A stretch of DNA of 64,000 bases. Origin: Parashewanella spongiae (GTDB lineage: Bacteria; Pseudomonadota; Gammaproteobacteria; Enterobacterales; Shewanellaceae). This document shows, piece by piece, positions 8,307 to 16,355 of this stretch; the first letter of the stretch is position 1; every line of letters begins with the position of its first letter. The position numbers were made by a program, and so were the translations under genes. Below the pieces are notes generated by a model. The model was not told the origin of the DNA. It saw only the letters and a list, made by a program, of their open reading frames with translations, and made no database searches. The stretch lies in NCBI RefSeq assembly GCF_004358345.1, contig NZ_CP037952.1, positions 3,844,001 through 3,908,000 of the forward strand, given 5' to 3'.

Positions 8307-10008
8307 GGAACCCATCAGATACGGGTAACAAATAAATGAGAAAATCTGAGGAGAAAAACGTTATTTATTGAGATAATAAGCCGACTAAAACTATTCTCAA
8401 AATAAAATGCCGATACTCGACCGAACACCGCTTAACTCCTCAGACAAATTCGATCTTCTCTTAAAAACTATCGCTTGCCAAGTGCATGGTGCAGTTTCTT
8501 CTCTTTCTGATGAATTTAATGTTTCTCGTAAAGCCGTTTACTCCGCTAAATATGCGGCTCAATCGGCACTAAAGTGCCTTGTTACTACCAACGACGAATC
8601 TGATGTCATTACATCTGTAAATGTTGACGTACCACATCTTCGCCGTTCTATTGTGGCTTTATCAATCACAGCACCTAACTCTATTCGAGCAATTGAAGAA
8701 CAAATCCCACTCATTTATCCAGGCTGTAAAGTCAGTTACGGTTACATTCAAGGCGTTATCGTTGAAGCTCAAGAGCAGGCTGAGTTATTTAACGAAAAAG
8801 TGTCGCTATCAGCCATAAAGAGTGTGGCCATCGATGAGATGTTCAGCCAAGGTGACCCCGTACTTGCTGGGATAGATCTCGAAAGTGGTTATTTATTTTC
8901 ACTCTCTCACGAACAAAAGCGTGACGGTGAAACTTGGGCACGAGTTTTAGGTGAAGCTAAATCACAAGGATTATCACCTCAGCACGTCGTTAAAGATGGA
9001 GCAAAAGGAATAGCGAAAGGCGTTAGCATGAGCTTTGAACATGCAGAGCAACGTGATGATGCTTTCCATGCGTTGTATATCGTAGGTAAGGCGCTGAGAA
9101 AGGTTGAACGTCGGGCGTACTACTACATTGATAAAGAGGCTAGTTTGGAAAAAAGATTGCGTAAAGATGTATTCGATACAGAGAAAAAGCAGCAGGCAAT
9201 GGTTGATTTATTAGGCGTGCAAGCGAAATGTGAGCAAGCGATTGAGCAATATGAAAGTGGAACGAAAAGCAGAAATCATCTCCACCAAGCTTTGACCAGT
9301 ATTTCCATGAAAACGGGTAGCCTCATGACGAAAAAACAGGCTGAAGCCTTGCTAACGAAGGCTGTTGATGGCTTAAAAAATACTGAGCATAAAGATGGCA
9401 TCACCGCTGCTAGATACATAAAAAATCGTTTGAAAGGACTGACATTAGCAACTCAAGCACTTCACGAAAAGTTACTGAAACTTGGCGAACTTTATCCTCA
9501 AGAATGCGTTGAAGTGGCTTGTCGCTTCTCTGAACGAAAGCGCCAATTACGAAAAGCTAAACCTTGGAAAATAGCGCGGTATCAGAAAGAATTAGTTGGC
9601 AGTTATCAGTGGTTGCGACTCCGTTTAGGCAAGAGTGCCAGCGAACTTATGCTGCAAGTGGAAGCGTTGCATCAAACTCGCCACAGAGCATCAAGTGCCA
9701 TTGAAGGGTTTAATGCCACTCTACGGTCTTACCTTTATGTCCGTAAAGGAGTCAATCAAGGTTTCCTCGAGTTATTTAAAGCTTGGTACAACCTTCGCTC
9801 AAGACGCTGGGGGAAACATAAAGGAACTTCATCGTATCAGAATATCACAGGGAAAAAAGTTGATGACTGGCTAACAATGCTGAATTTTCCACCTTCGGAT
9901 TTACACCACTAAGCACTCACAAACTTTGTGTGATTTACGGTAGCGGTTCAACTGAGGTTGAGCTGGCGATCTCTCTTTGATTTGTTACCTTTAAGACCTA
10001 TGTTTTGA
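8307..10008 (+). mobile_element. Unclassified (ISNCY-like) insertion sequence, copy 1
   Basis: About 1.7-kb element with one transposase gene. Its left end begins near GGAACCCATCAGATACGGG, shared with the second copy at 23406. Subterminal inverted repeats are GGTAACAAATAAATGAG on the left (about 8325) and GGTAACAAATCAAAGAG read inward from the right (about 9990). The exact right end and the target duplication could not be fixed; the right end is estimated by symmetry. The insertion truncates tnsB on the right and the receiver gene on the left. Confidence 0.7.
8407..9912 (+). CDS. Transposase of unclassified IS (ISNCY-like), copy 1
   Basis: 501-aa protein. It has an N-terminal helix-turn-helix-like segment (residues 25-50, SLSDEFNVSRKAVYSAK), a DDE-like core beginning KSVAIDEMFSQGDPVLAGID (about 140-160), a second acidic site near HVVKDGAKGIAKG (about 195), a long helical middle and a C-terminal block SSAIEGFNATLRSYLYV followed by RRWGKHKGTSSYQ. 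These features fit a transposase whose IS family I do not place with certainty. The reading frame is complete in this copy; the second copy (23506) is identical up to residue 493 and then truncated. Confidence 0.8.
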   Translation: MPILDRTPLNSSDKFDLLLKTIACQVHGAVSSLSDEFNVSRKAVYSAKYAAQSALKCLVTTNDESDVITSVNVDVPHLRRSIVALSITAPNSIRAIEEQIPLIYPGCKVSYGYIQGVIVEAQEQAELFNEKVSLSAIKSVAIDEMFSQGDPVLAGIDLESGYLFSLSHEQKRDGETWARVLGEAKSQGLSPQHVVKDGAKGIAKGVSMSFEHAEQRDDAFHALYIVGKALRKVERRAYYYIDKEASLEKRLRKDVFDTEKKQQAMVDLLGVQAKCEQAIEQYESGTKSRNHLHQALTSISMKTGSLMTKKQAEALLTKAVDGLKNTEHKDGITAARYIKNRLKGLTLATQALHEKLLKLGELYPQECVEVACRFSERKRQLRKAKPWKIARYQKELVGSYQWLRLRLGKSASELMLQVEALHQTRHRASSAIEGFNATLRSYLYVRKGVNQGFLELFKAWYNLRSRRWGKHKGTSSYQNITGKKVDDWLTMLNFPPSDLHH

Positions 10009-10835
10009 TCAGTCCTAACTAATGCCTTAGCAACTGACACATACGATGGAGCTCTATAGCTAATATGAAATTCTACGACACAATTACTAAATACGTCTAT
10101 GAGGAGCGTAAGGTATGGCCTTCCAAGCGGTATATTGAGTTCGTCATCTACGAGAATTAAATCCAGTGGTGTGTGATCTATTTCCACCCTTTCTAGAATT
10201 CGAGTTGGCCGTATATGTGAAAGGCATTTCTCAAACATTCTATCCGCTAAATATTTACCATAGCGAGCAACAGCCTCGGGATATGGTGGTAACTTATTGA
10301 TTCGTCGATTAAAGCTTTTATATGAGATTTTTGGTATTTTGCCATCAACGATTTTGTTGTTTTCAATCGTAATTAAGTCACAATAATGCTCGTAGGCTTT
10401 CATTATCGATGGGCGTATTGCTTTGTAATACCTTTCTAGTGCAACTTTAAAGAACTCTTCATCGCCAGATATTCTTTTAGCTGTATTGCCTTTTTTCTGA
10501 TGAAAATCAACTAATGAAGTTATTTCACCTCCGCTGTCTTGGAATTTTTTCCTCCACCTAACTACTGTTCTCCAACTAGGAATCTTCTTTGTTTGCTCTG
10601 AATACAACTCAGCTAAGATAGGCTCTAAACTTTTTTTAGTCCAACCTGATGTTATCTTTTGTTGTATTAATGAAATAATCCTAAACCGCTCAATAGCTTG
10701 TTCCTTCAACTCGTTAGAATAAGTATCTAAATCTCGTTTTATTAATACCGACTCTTCTAATGGAATATATTGTTTCGGAGTAGTTGCCTGCTCTCTTTGA
10801 TAAATGTTTTCGAACTCATCTTTGAAGCTGCTCAT
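9948..10835 (-). pseudogene. tnsB: Tn7-like transposase TnsB, N-terminal part
   Basis: N-terminal 275 or so residues of a TnsB/TniA-type DDE transposase. It shows helix-turn-helix domains (residues 40-120, including WTKKSLEPILAELYSEQ and PSWRTVVRWRKKF), then the start of the integrase core RVEIDHTPLDLILVDD with the first catalytic Asp and RPYLTLLIDVFSNCVVEFH. The normal protein is about 550-700 aa. The frame runs into IS sequence near 10009, so the last 20 or so residues are not TnsB. It starts with an ATGA overlap to the stop of tnsA, the usual tnsAB arrangement. tnsC and tniQ are not found in the window. Confidence 0.88.
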
Positions 10836-11157
10836 GACTCACACCAAAAAGTAGGATTACCATCAAGTTTCTCATTGATGAGATCTACCTTAACTTTCCC
10901 TGTTGCTACGAGTTGCAATACATTAGCTCTTAAGTTTCCAATATCCTCTTCAAATTGAGTTAAAAGACAGAATAATGATAACCTCCCAACCTTGTGTATG
11001 ATGTTTAATATTTTTTCTTGAAGGTCATTTTCAAGTGTAAAACTTGAATAGCGGTGAAGTATTTTTAAATTTTCAAGTAATGGTTGTCTTCGGACTTGTT
11101 CATCTGTTACGAGAATTAAAGAAATACCTAATTTTTCTCCTGATTCCTTTCTGGCCT

Positions 11158-12394
11158 CAGGGCGGGATCGTGCTTTAGATCTTGAAAATAATTAAATCAA
11201 TTTTGAACTTTCCTGAGTAACGATGATCAGATCGACAAATGAATACTGATTTGAGTCTGATTATGGACGTAATGAAAGAGATTGAACAAGTTGAAGATTA
11301 TCGTGTTGAAGCTAATAAAGAGTATGATTTAGCTGATATTATTTTTCTTACAATTGCCGCAGTGCTTTGTGGTGCTACAGGCTGGAAAGCCATCAACATT
11401 TTCGGTGAAGCTCAATTAGATTGGTTAAGACAATATCGGCCATTTAGTAATGGCATCCCGACACAACACTCAATCGGACGGATAATTAGAGGTGTTAAAG
11501 CCGAAAGTATGATGTCTTGCTTTATTAACTTTTCCAATACATTACGGGAGCGAGATGGTAAAGAGCATATCAGTTTTGATGGTAAAGTTGCTTGTGGCTC
11601 TAAACACGGTGATGACATAGCGGCGCTTCAACTAATGACGGCAATGGTTGTAGATAATGGGCTGATAATACGTCAACAAGAAACGTCGACCAAAACGAAT
11701 GAAATCCCAGTAATGCAATCCATGCTAAAACACATGGATATTGAAAATGCAGTGATTACCGCTGACGCCATGCACTGCCAGAAAGAAACTGCAACCTTAA
11801 TACGTGAAGGAAAAGGTGATTACGTTCTTCAAGTGAAAAAGAATCAAGGTAAATTACTTGCTGAAATAGAAGCTTATTTTCATAAGTGCTATCGAGACAC
11901 ACCAGAGCTTTTAAAGCAGAATCACTTTACAGAGTTAGACGGTGAGCACGGACGAATAAATGAAAGACATTATCGCCTTTTGCCAATTACAAATTGGTTT
12001 GACGAAACGGCTAAATTTGTAGGCAGTCAGGCCGTTGTTGAAGTCACTCGGATGCGAGAAATGAAGAATAAATCAAGCCATGAAACGTCTTATTACATAA
12101 CCTCGTTAGCCAGTGACGTGGAAGGCATCGCTGGATATATACGGAAGCACTGGGCAATTGAAAATAGTCAGCATTGGGTTCTCGATGTCACTTTTAAAGA
12201 GGATGACTGTAAAATTTATGCTGATGATGGTGCAAAAAATTTAGCAACTATTAGGCGAAAGGTTTTGAACTTAATTAAAAATCACTCTTCAAAAGACAGT
12301 GTGGCTGGCAAGATACAGCGAGCCTGCTGGGATGCAAAATTTAGGGCTGAGATTTTATTTGGAGAATAATTCATCAAAGCATAATCCCGCCCTG
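11158..12394 (+). mobile_element. ISAs1-family element inside tnsA
   Basis: 1237-bp element with inverted ends CAGGGCGGGATCGTGCTTT (left) and CAGGGCGGGATTATGCTTT (right, read inward), flanked by the exact 10-bp duplication TTTCTGGCCT (11148-11157 and 12395-12404). It carries one intact transposase gene. It looks recent because both ends, the duplication and the gene are intact. Confidence 0.95.
11239..12369 (+). CDS. ISAs1-family transposase
   Basis: 376-aa ISAs1 (H-repeat-like) transposase, full length for the family. The N-terminal part shows DYRVEANKEYDLADIIFLT and LCGATGWKAI; the catalytic core shows HISFDGKVACGSK (first Asp), IENAVITADAMHCQKE (second Asp), DYVLQVKKNQGKL, and the C-terminal signature KHWAIENSQHWVLDVTFKED with the catalytic Glu. 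The start at 11239 follows the left inverted repeat by 81 bp. No frameshift is seen, so it is probably functional. Confidence 0.95.
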   Translation: MNTDLSLIMDVMKEIEQVEDYRVEANKEYDLADIIFLTIAAVLCGATGWKAINIFGEAQLDWLRQYRPFSNGIPTQHSIGRIIRGVKAESMMSCFINFSNTLRERDGKEHISFDGKVACGSKHGDDIAALQLMTAMVVDNGLIIRQQETSTKTNEIPVMQSMLKHMDIENAVITADAMHCQKETATLIREGKGDYVLQVKKNQGKLLAEIEAYFHKCYRDTPELLKQNHFTELDGEHGRINERHYRLLPITNWFDETAKFVGSQAVVEVTRMREMKNKSSHETSYYITSLASDVEGIAGYIRKHWAIENSQHWVLDVTFKEDDCKIYADDGAKNLATIRRKVLNLIKNHSSKDSVAGKIQRACWDAKFRAEILFGE

Positions 12395-12796
12395 TTTCTG
12401 GCCTTAAATCGCACTTTGAACTCAGACTTTAGCGCTTGCCTGATTGCTTTATATTCAATATATTGTTTAGTCTGATCTTTAAAAGTGATCACTGCGTCTG
12501 GGGTATACGGAAGCTCCTTTCCTTCAAAATGATACTTGTAACCTTTCGGCTGAGATTCAAAACTAACAACGTCCTCGTCAAATTCATGATGAAAACAAGC
12601 GTCAAACTCAATAGTACCTTCACACATAACTATTTTATTTGTTTTTATACTCACAAATTTAAGAACGCTTTTATTGGGAGAAGCTTTGCGAAGATTTCTG
12701 ATGTACATCTCAAAACCATTAAATTAAGCAAAGTAATCTTAAGAGGATAATCACACTTTTAATTTTGAGATAATAAATACTTTTTTACGATAAGAT

Positions 12797-12908
12797 ATTT
12801 GACAACTTATGGGTTAGATTTGTCATCTTATGATGTGATTTATAACAGGTTATGGGTTAAATTTGTCACTATATGGGTAAAATTTGTCATCTTATGGGTA
12901 CAATGACA
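12797..12908. other. Tn7-like transposon end with repeated TnsB-site-like motifs
   Basis: Read on the minus strand from 12908 the sequence starts TGTCATTGT and then repeats an ACCCATAA-type motif followed by TGACAAAT: sites at about 12883-12899, 12862-12878, 12840-12857 (degenerate), 12817-12832 and 12797-12814. Tn7-like transposons begin 5'-TGT and carry several ~20-bp TnsB sites in each end. The spacing is dense (21 bp or so), as in right ends next to tnsA. The five bases beyond (12909-12913, AATAA) would be the target duplication; the other end is not seen. The 6S RNA gene ends about 30 bp further on. Confidence 0.78.
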
Positions 12909-12943
12909 AATAAAACTCAATATTTACCGTAAGTTATTGATTG

Positions 12944-13134
12944 GATTGCTCCCCAAGATACCGTTATCAGCTTAGCCCTTGAACCGTAGGTTCAAGGCGG
13001 GTAAACGATAACTTCCTAAGGCTTCTCGATACGAGCCGAGCTTGCACAATGTCAGCCAAACATTCACCCTTAAGTCAAAATTATCGGCACAGGGACATTA
13101 CTGATTAGAACATGTATCCCAGGGAGCAAATTTG
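12944..13134 (-). ncRNA. ssrS: 6S RNA
   Basis: The minus strand shows a 6S RNA: the closing stem pairs GCTCCCTGGGATAC (5' arm) with GTATCTTGGGGAGC (3' arm), and the conserved internal parts GCTCGGCTCGTATCGAGAAG and CCTTGAACCTACGGTTCAAG match enterobacterial 6S RNA. The gene lies directly downstream of zapA, as in E. coli. 6S RNA binds sigma-70 RNA polymerase in stationary phase. Ends are approximate (about 190 nt). In E. coli the next gene is ygfA; here a Tn7-like transposon end takes that place. Confidence 0.92.
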
Positions 13135-13171
13135 ATTGGTCAATTTTAAAGATGACCTAAATTCTGTGTAG

Positions 13172-13474
13172 TTACTTCGAGCTACGTACTACTAACGCTT
13201 CTTCTAACGTCGATTGAAGCAAATTGATCCGCTCATCCATTTGTGAGACATAATCCTGATTTCGACGTTGCTCAGTATACAATTCATGACCAATATTTAG
13301 TGCGGCCATAATCACGATTTCTTCGCGGCATAAACTGTTTGAGCGAGTTTTTAAGTCACTTAACTGTTTTTCAAGATTTTCAGCAATTTTAATCAGTGCT
13401 TCTTCTTGTTCTGCCGGACATGCAATTGAGTAGGTCCGACCCAGTAACGTTATATCAATGGCCCTGTTACTCAT
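13172..13474 (-). CDS. zapA: Cell division protein ZapA
   Basis: 100-aa ZapA, a cytoplasmic protein that bundles FtsZ filaments at the division ring. The N-terminal domain (RAIDITLLGRTYSIACP, about residues 3-20) and the long C-terminal coiled coil (about 55-95, MAALNIGHELYTEQRRNQ onward) are typical, and the length is normal. It is followed on the same strand by 6S RNA, the conserved zapA-ssrS arrangement of gammaproteobacteria. Confidence 0.93.
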   Translation of the reverse strand: MSNRAIDITLLGRTYSIACPAEQEEALIKIAENLEKQLSDLKTRSNSLCREEIVIMAALNIGHELYTEQRRNQDYVSQMDERINLLQSTLEEALVVRSSK

Positions 13475-13711
13475 AGCGATCCAACATCCTTATGTTGTAT
13501 TAAGTGCGGACTATATAAGTCTAGACGCAAAAGTGCAATACGCCCGAACTATATTCCGCCATCAATTGGATTAATTGCTGATTCTTTAACTTGTAAATAC
13601 TCACACCGACAAAAAATTGCCTGTATTTCATACTAAAAAATCACGATGATTTATTATTTTTTCAGAATCGAACTACAATTATTGAATGAATATTGAATCA
13701 AGGATGTAGTA

Positions 13712-14308
13712 ATGAGTATTCCATCAAATCCAGCAGGTAGTATAAAGAGCGGCCAATTAACGATAAAAATGGATGAACAAGCTGTAGAAAAATTAAAGCA
13801 AAGTGCCACACCAGAAGCACAACCTTTTGAGGTAACATTTAAAACCGATAAAGGATTGCAAGTATTACAGTTCTTAATTTCAGCAAAGAAGAATGAAAAC
13901 CTCGAAGAAACTATTGCCCAATTCCATGTTGAGAATGAACATGTTTTTGAGGACGAAAACCCCACAATATCAAGTAATCAACTTGACTTTATTGCAAAAA
14001 AATTATCTGATTATTTAAATGACCAACGAATAGCATCTGCATCTTATGATATGTCTAGCAGCGAAAAAGAGAGCTCTAGAGTTTCGGGTGATGGCTGGAG
14101 AGAGGCGACCAAAGAAGACCTTCGGCATATTGACGAAAAAGATATATGGGCAGAATACGATGTAAACTCGATTCAGTTTCCTGACAAAATCAGCAATCCA
14201 CAAGACTCTTTAGTGACTAGAGCCACTAACAAAAGATTCGTGAGCAATGAAATTAATCGCAATGTAAATAAAGTTATAACAGCGTTTGCTTCGCTCTGGC
14301 AGAAATAA
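13712..14308 (+). CDS. Unknown 198-aa protein
   Basis: I do not recognise this protein. It starts after AAGGATGTAGTA, a plausible ribosome binding site. It is soluble and acidic, with no signal peptide, membrane segment or cysteine. Residues 20-70 look like a mixed alpha-beta unit (GQLTIKMDEQAVEKLKQS, then PFEVTFKTDKGLQVLQFLI); a Ser/Glu-rich linker follows near residue 110-125, and the C terminus is helical. It stands alone between the divergent zapA and ygfB genes, which are usually adjacent in related bacteria, so it is probably an acquired or lineage-specific gene. Confidence 0.7.
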   Translation: MSIPSNPAGSIKSGQLTIKMDEQAVEKLKQSATPEAQPFEVTFKTDKGLQVLQFLISAKKNENLEETIAQFHVENEHVFEDENPTISSNQLDFIAKKLSDYLNDQRIASASYDMSSSEKESSRVSGDGWREATKEDLRHIDEKDIWAEYDVNSIQFPDKISNPQDSLVTRATNKRFVSNEINRNVNKVITAFASLWQK

Positions 14309-14400
14309 TCTTTCATTCATAAATTTCAGGCTATATAGGATCCTATTTAGCTATCTGATAGAATTATGCTCAATTAATTAAGATTAAACGGAATATACTC

Positions 14401-14976
14401 ATGAGCACCCCTCCGTCATTACAGATTGAAAAATTAATGGCTATTTTAATGGCTGAAGGTATCGGCTTACATCCTTCAGAATTACATGGAACTATAGTGG
14501 GGATAATCAGTGGCGGAGTTGAACAAACTACTGAGGCTTGGCAACCATTACTCATTGAGTTAAGCAATAATAATGAACCTTTCCCACCATCTGTTCAAAG
14601 TCAGCTTAATGAGCTCTATCAAGATACACTAAACCGTTTAGACGACTTCGACTTCGGCTTTACTTTACTATTGCCTGAAGAAGAAGAGCCACTAAATGTG
14701 AGAGTTGATGCGTTATTTTTATGGGTCAATAATTTCCTTTCTGCACTTGCTATCGCACAACCTAAACTCAATGATTCGTCTGAACGCATTCAACAGTACA
14801 TTGAAGTAATGAGTAATATTTTCTCCGATGGTGCTGAAGTTGGTGATGACGAAGACTCAGAGTCTGCTTTTTTTGAATTATTAGACTTTGTTCGAGAAGC
14901 GGCAATGAATTGTTATTCAGAATTTGCCCCTGAAGTCATGGTTGATGATAGTACCAACTGCAATACACTTCACTAG
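14401..14976 (+). CDS. ygfB: UPF0149 family protein YgfB
   Basis: 191-aa member of the UPF0149 (YgfB/YecA) family. The characteristic features are MLAEGIGLHPSELHGTIVGI-like N-terminal helices (here EGIGLHPSELHGTIVG), the FGFTLLLPEEEEPL segment near the middle, WVNNFLSALA and the acidic C-terminal part EVGDDEDSESAFFELLDFVRE. The function is not firmly established in most bacteria. It lies upstream of ubiH, as in E. coli, but pepP, which separates the two there, is absent here. Confidence 0.88.
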   Translation: MSTPPSLQIEKLMAILMAEGIGLHPSELHGTIVGIISGGVEQTTEAWQPLLIELSNNNEPFPPSVQSQLNELYQDTLNRLDDFDFGFTLLLPEEEEPLNVRVDALFLWVNNFLSALAIAQPKLNDSSERIQQYIEVMSNIFSDGAEVGDDEDSESAFFELLDFVREAAMNCYSEFAPEVMVDDSTNCNTLH

Positions 14977-15047
14977 CCCATTACCCTGATTGATCAAAAT
15001 CATTTGTTTTTACTGTTGAATAAGTCAAACTGCTTATTCAACAGTAT

Positions 15048-16343
15048 ATGTTTTGTCGAATAGATGGATTCAGAATGACAATCAAGCCTTCCCAATTGAA
15101 GCAAACTCAGCAAAATCAAGATAAAAATGCTATTAATCACTATGATGTAGTCATTATTGGTGGTGCTATGGTTGGTTCGGTATTAGCGCTCGGACTTGAA
15201 CAGTTAACCAAAAGACATAATAAAACCCTAGATATTGCCATTATTGAAGCATTTGCACCAAGCTCTGATCACCCAGGGTTTGATGCTCGTGCAATCGCAT
15301 TAGCACACGGTAGTATTCAAGCATTAACTCAACTTGATATTTGGCAGCATATTAGTGAATTAGGTACGGCAATTAAGCATATTCATATTTCAGATCGCGG
15401 CCACTTTGGCATGACTGAATTAGATGCTAACAGCTTTAACATTGCATCGATGGGCGAAGTAATTGAACTCAACCCCGTTGGTTATAAGCTTTTTAAAGAG
15501 TTACAAAAATCATCTATTGACATCATTTGCCCTGCTAAGCTCGACAAGATTGAAGCTAATGATGAGTTTCACCATGTTAAGCTTGACTCAGGTCAAGTGC
15601 TGACTACAAAACTAATCGTTGCTGCCGATGGTGCTCAGTCATCCGTACGCATGCAATTCAATTTACCTCAAGAAGAAATTGATTTTAAACAAACAGCGTT
15701 AATCGCTAACATCAGCTTGCAAAAATCGCACAAAAATCGAGCTTGGGAGCGCTTTACAAACAGCGGGCCTTTAGCATTATTACCAATGAGCCCGTCTAAT
15801 GGTCAGCAACGTTTATCTATGGTTTGGGCGCTTGATCCGGATAATGCCGAACTAATGAAGCAAGCAACCAAGCCTGTGTTTTTGAACTCACTACAACAAG
15901 CATTTGGTTTTCGTGCAGGACAATTTATCGATGTTGGAGAGCGCTATTCTTACCCTCTAAAATTGACTTACATGCCAAGACCAATCCACCATAGGTGTTT
16001 ATTTGTCGGTAATGCTGCACAAACTTTGCACCCTATCGCTGGGCAAGGATTTAATCTAGGGTTACGAGATATTATGGGTGTGCTTGATGTCATTGAACAC
16101 GCGCTTATTGAAAATTTACCAATGGGCAATGTGGCAATGACTCACGCCTATTTAAAAGCTCGTGAGAAAGACAGAATGAATACAATTAATCGAGTTGAGT
16201 TTTTAGTCCGTGGTTTTTCTAATGATCTTTGGCCACTTACATTAGGACGAAATCTTGGATTACGGCTGTTATCTTGGTTGCCGCCGCTCAAAGCTCCTAT
16301 TGCAAGCAAGGCCATGGGTTTCACCACAGACACAATTTTATAA
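15048..16343 (+). CDS. ubiH: 2-octaprenyl-6-methoxyphenol hydroxylase UbiH
   Basis: FAD-dependent aromatic hydroxylase of ubiquinone synthesis. It shows the N-terminal dinucleotide site YDVVIIGGAMVGSVLALGL (about residues 32-50), the second FAD motif IVAADGAQSSVRMQ, and the C-terminal FAD-binding block GNAAQTLHPIAGQGFNLGL. At up to 431 aa it is longer than E. coli UbiH because of an N-terminal tail of about 30 polar residues. Starts at 15048 and 15075 are both possible; neither has a strong ribosome binding site. It is followed after 12 bp by ubiI, so the two are co-transcribed. Confidence 0.9.
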   Translation: MFCRIDGFRMTIKPSQLKQTQQNQDKNAINHYDVVIIGGAMVGSVLALGLEQLTKRHNKTLDIAIIEAFAPSSDHPGFDARAIALAHGSIQALTQLDIWQHISELGTAIKHIHISDRGHFGMTELDANSFNIASMGEVIELNPVGYKLFKELQKSSIDIICPAKLDKIEANDEFHHVKLDSGQVLTTKLIVAADGAQSSVRMQFNLPQEEIDFKQTALIANISLQKSHKNRAWERFTNSGPLALLPMSPSNGQQRLSMVWALDPDNAELMKQATKPVFLNSLQQAFGFRAGQFIDVGERYSYPLKLTYMPRPIHHRCLFVGNAAQTLHPIAGQGFNLGLRDIMGVLDVIEHALIENLPMGNVAMTHAYLKAREKDRMNTINRVEFLVRGFSNDLWPLTLGRNLGLRLLSWLPPLKAPIASKAMGFTTDTIL

Positions 16344-16355
16344 TGGAATTTTAGA

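Larger units (their letters stand above)
10832..12708 (-). pseudogene. tnsA: Tn7-like endonuclease TnsA, split by ISAs1
   Basis: TnsA makes the 5' strand cuts in heteromeric Tn7-like transposases. The N-terminal part (12395-12708) reads MYIRNLRKASPNKSVLKF, then a Glu in GTIEFDACFHHEF, FESQPKGYKY, and the nuclease centre PYTPDAVITF ... QYIEYKA, matching the PD-(D/E)xK layout. The C-terminal part (10832-11147) continues KESGEKLGISLILVTDEQV to NPTFWCES. Removing the ISAs1 element and one 10-bp duplication gives an uninterrupted 209-aa protein, the usual TnsA size. It lies next to the transposon end at 12797-12908, as tnsA does in Tn7. Confidence 0.9.
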
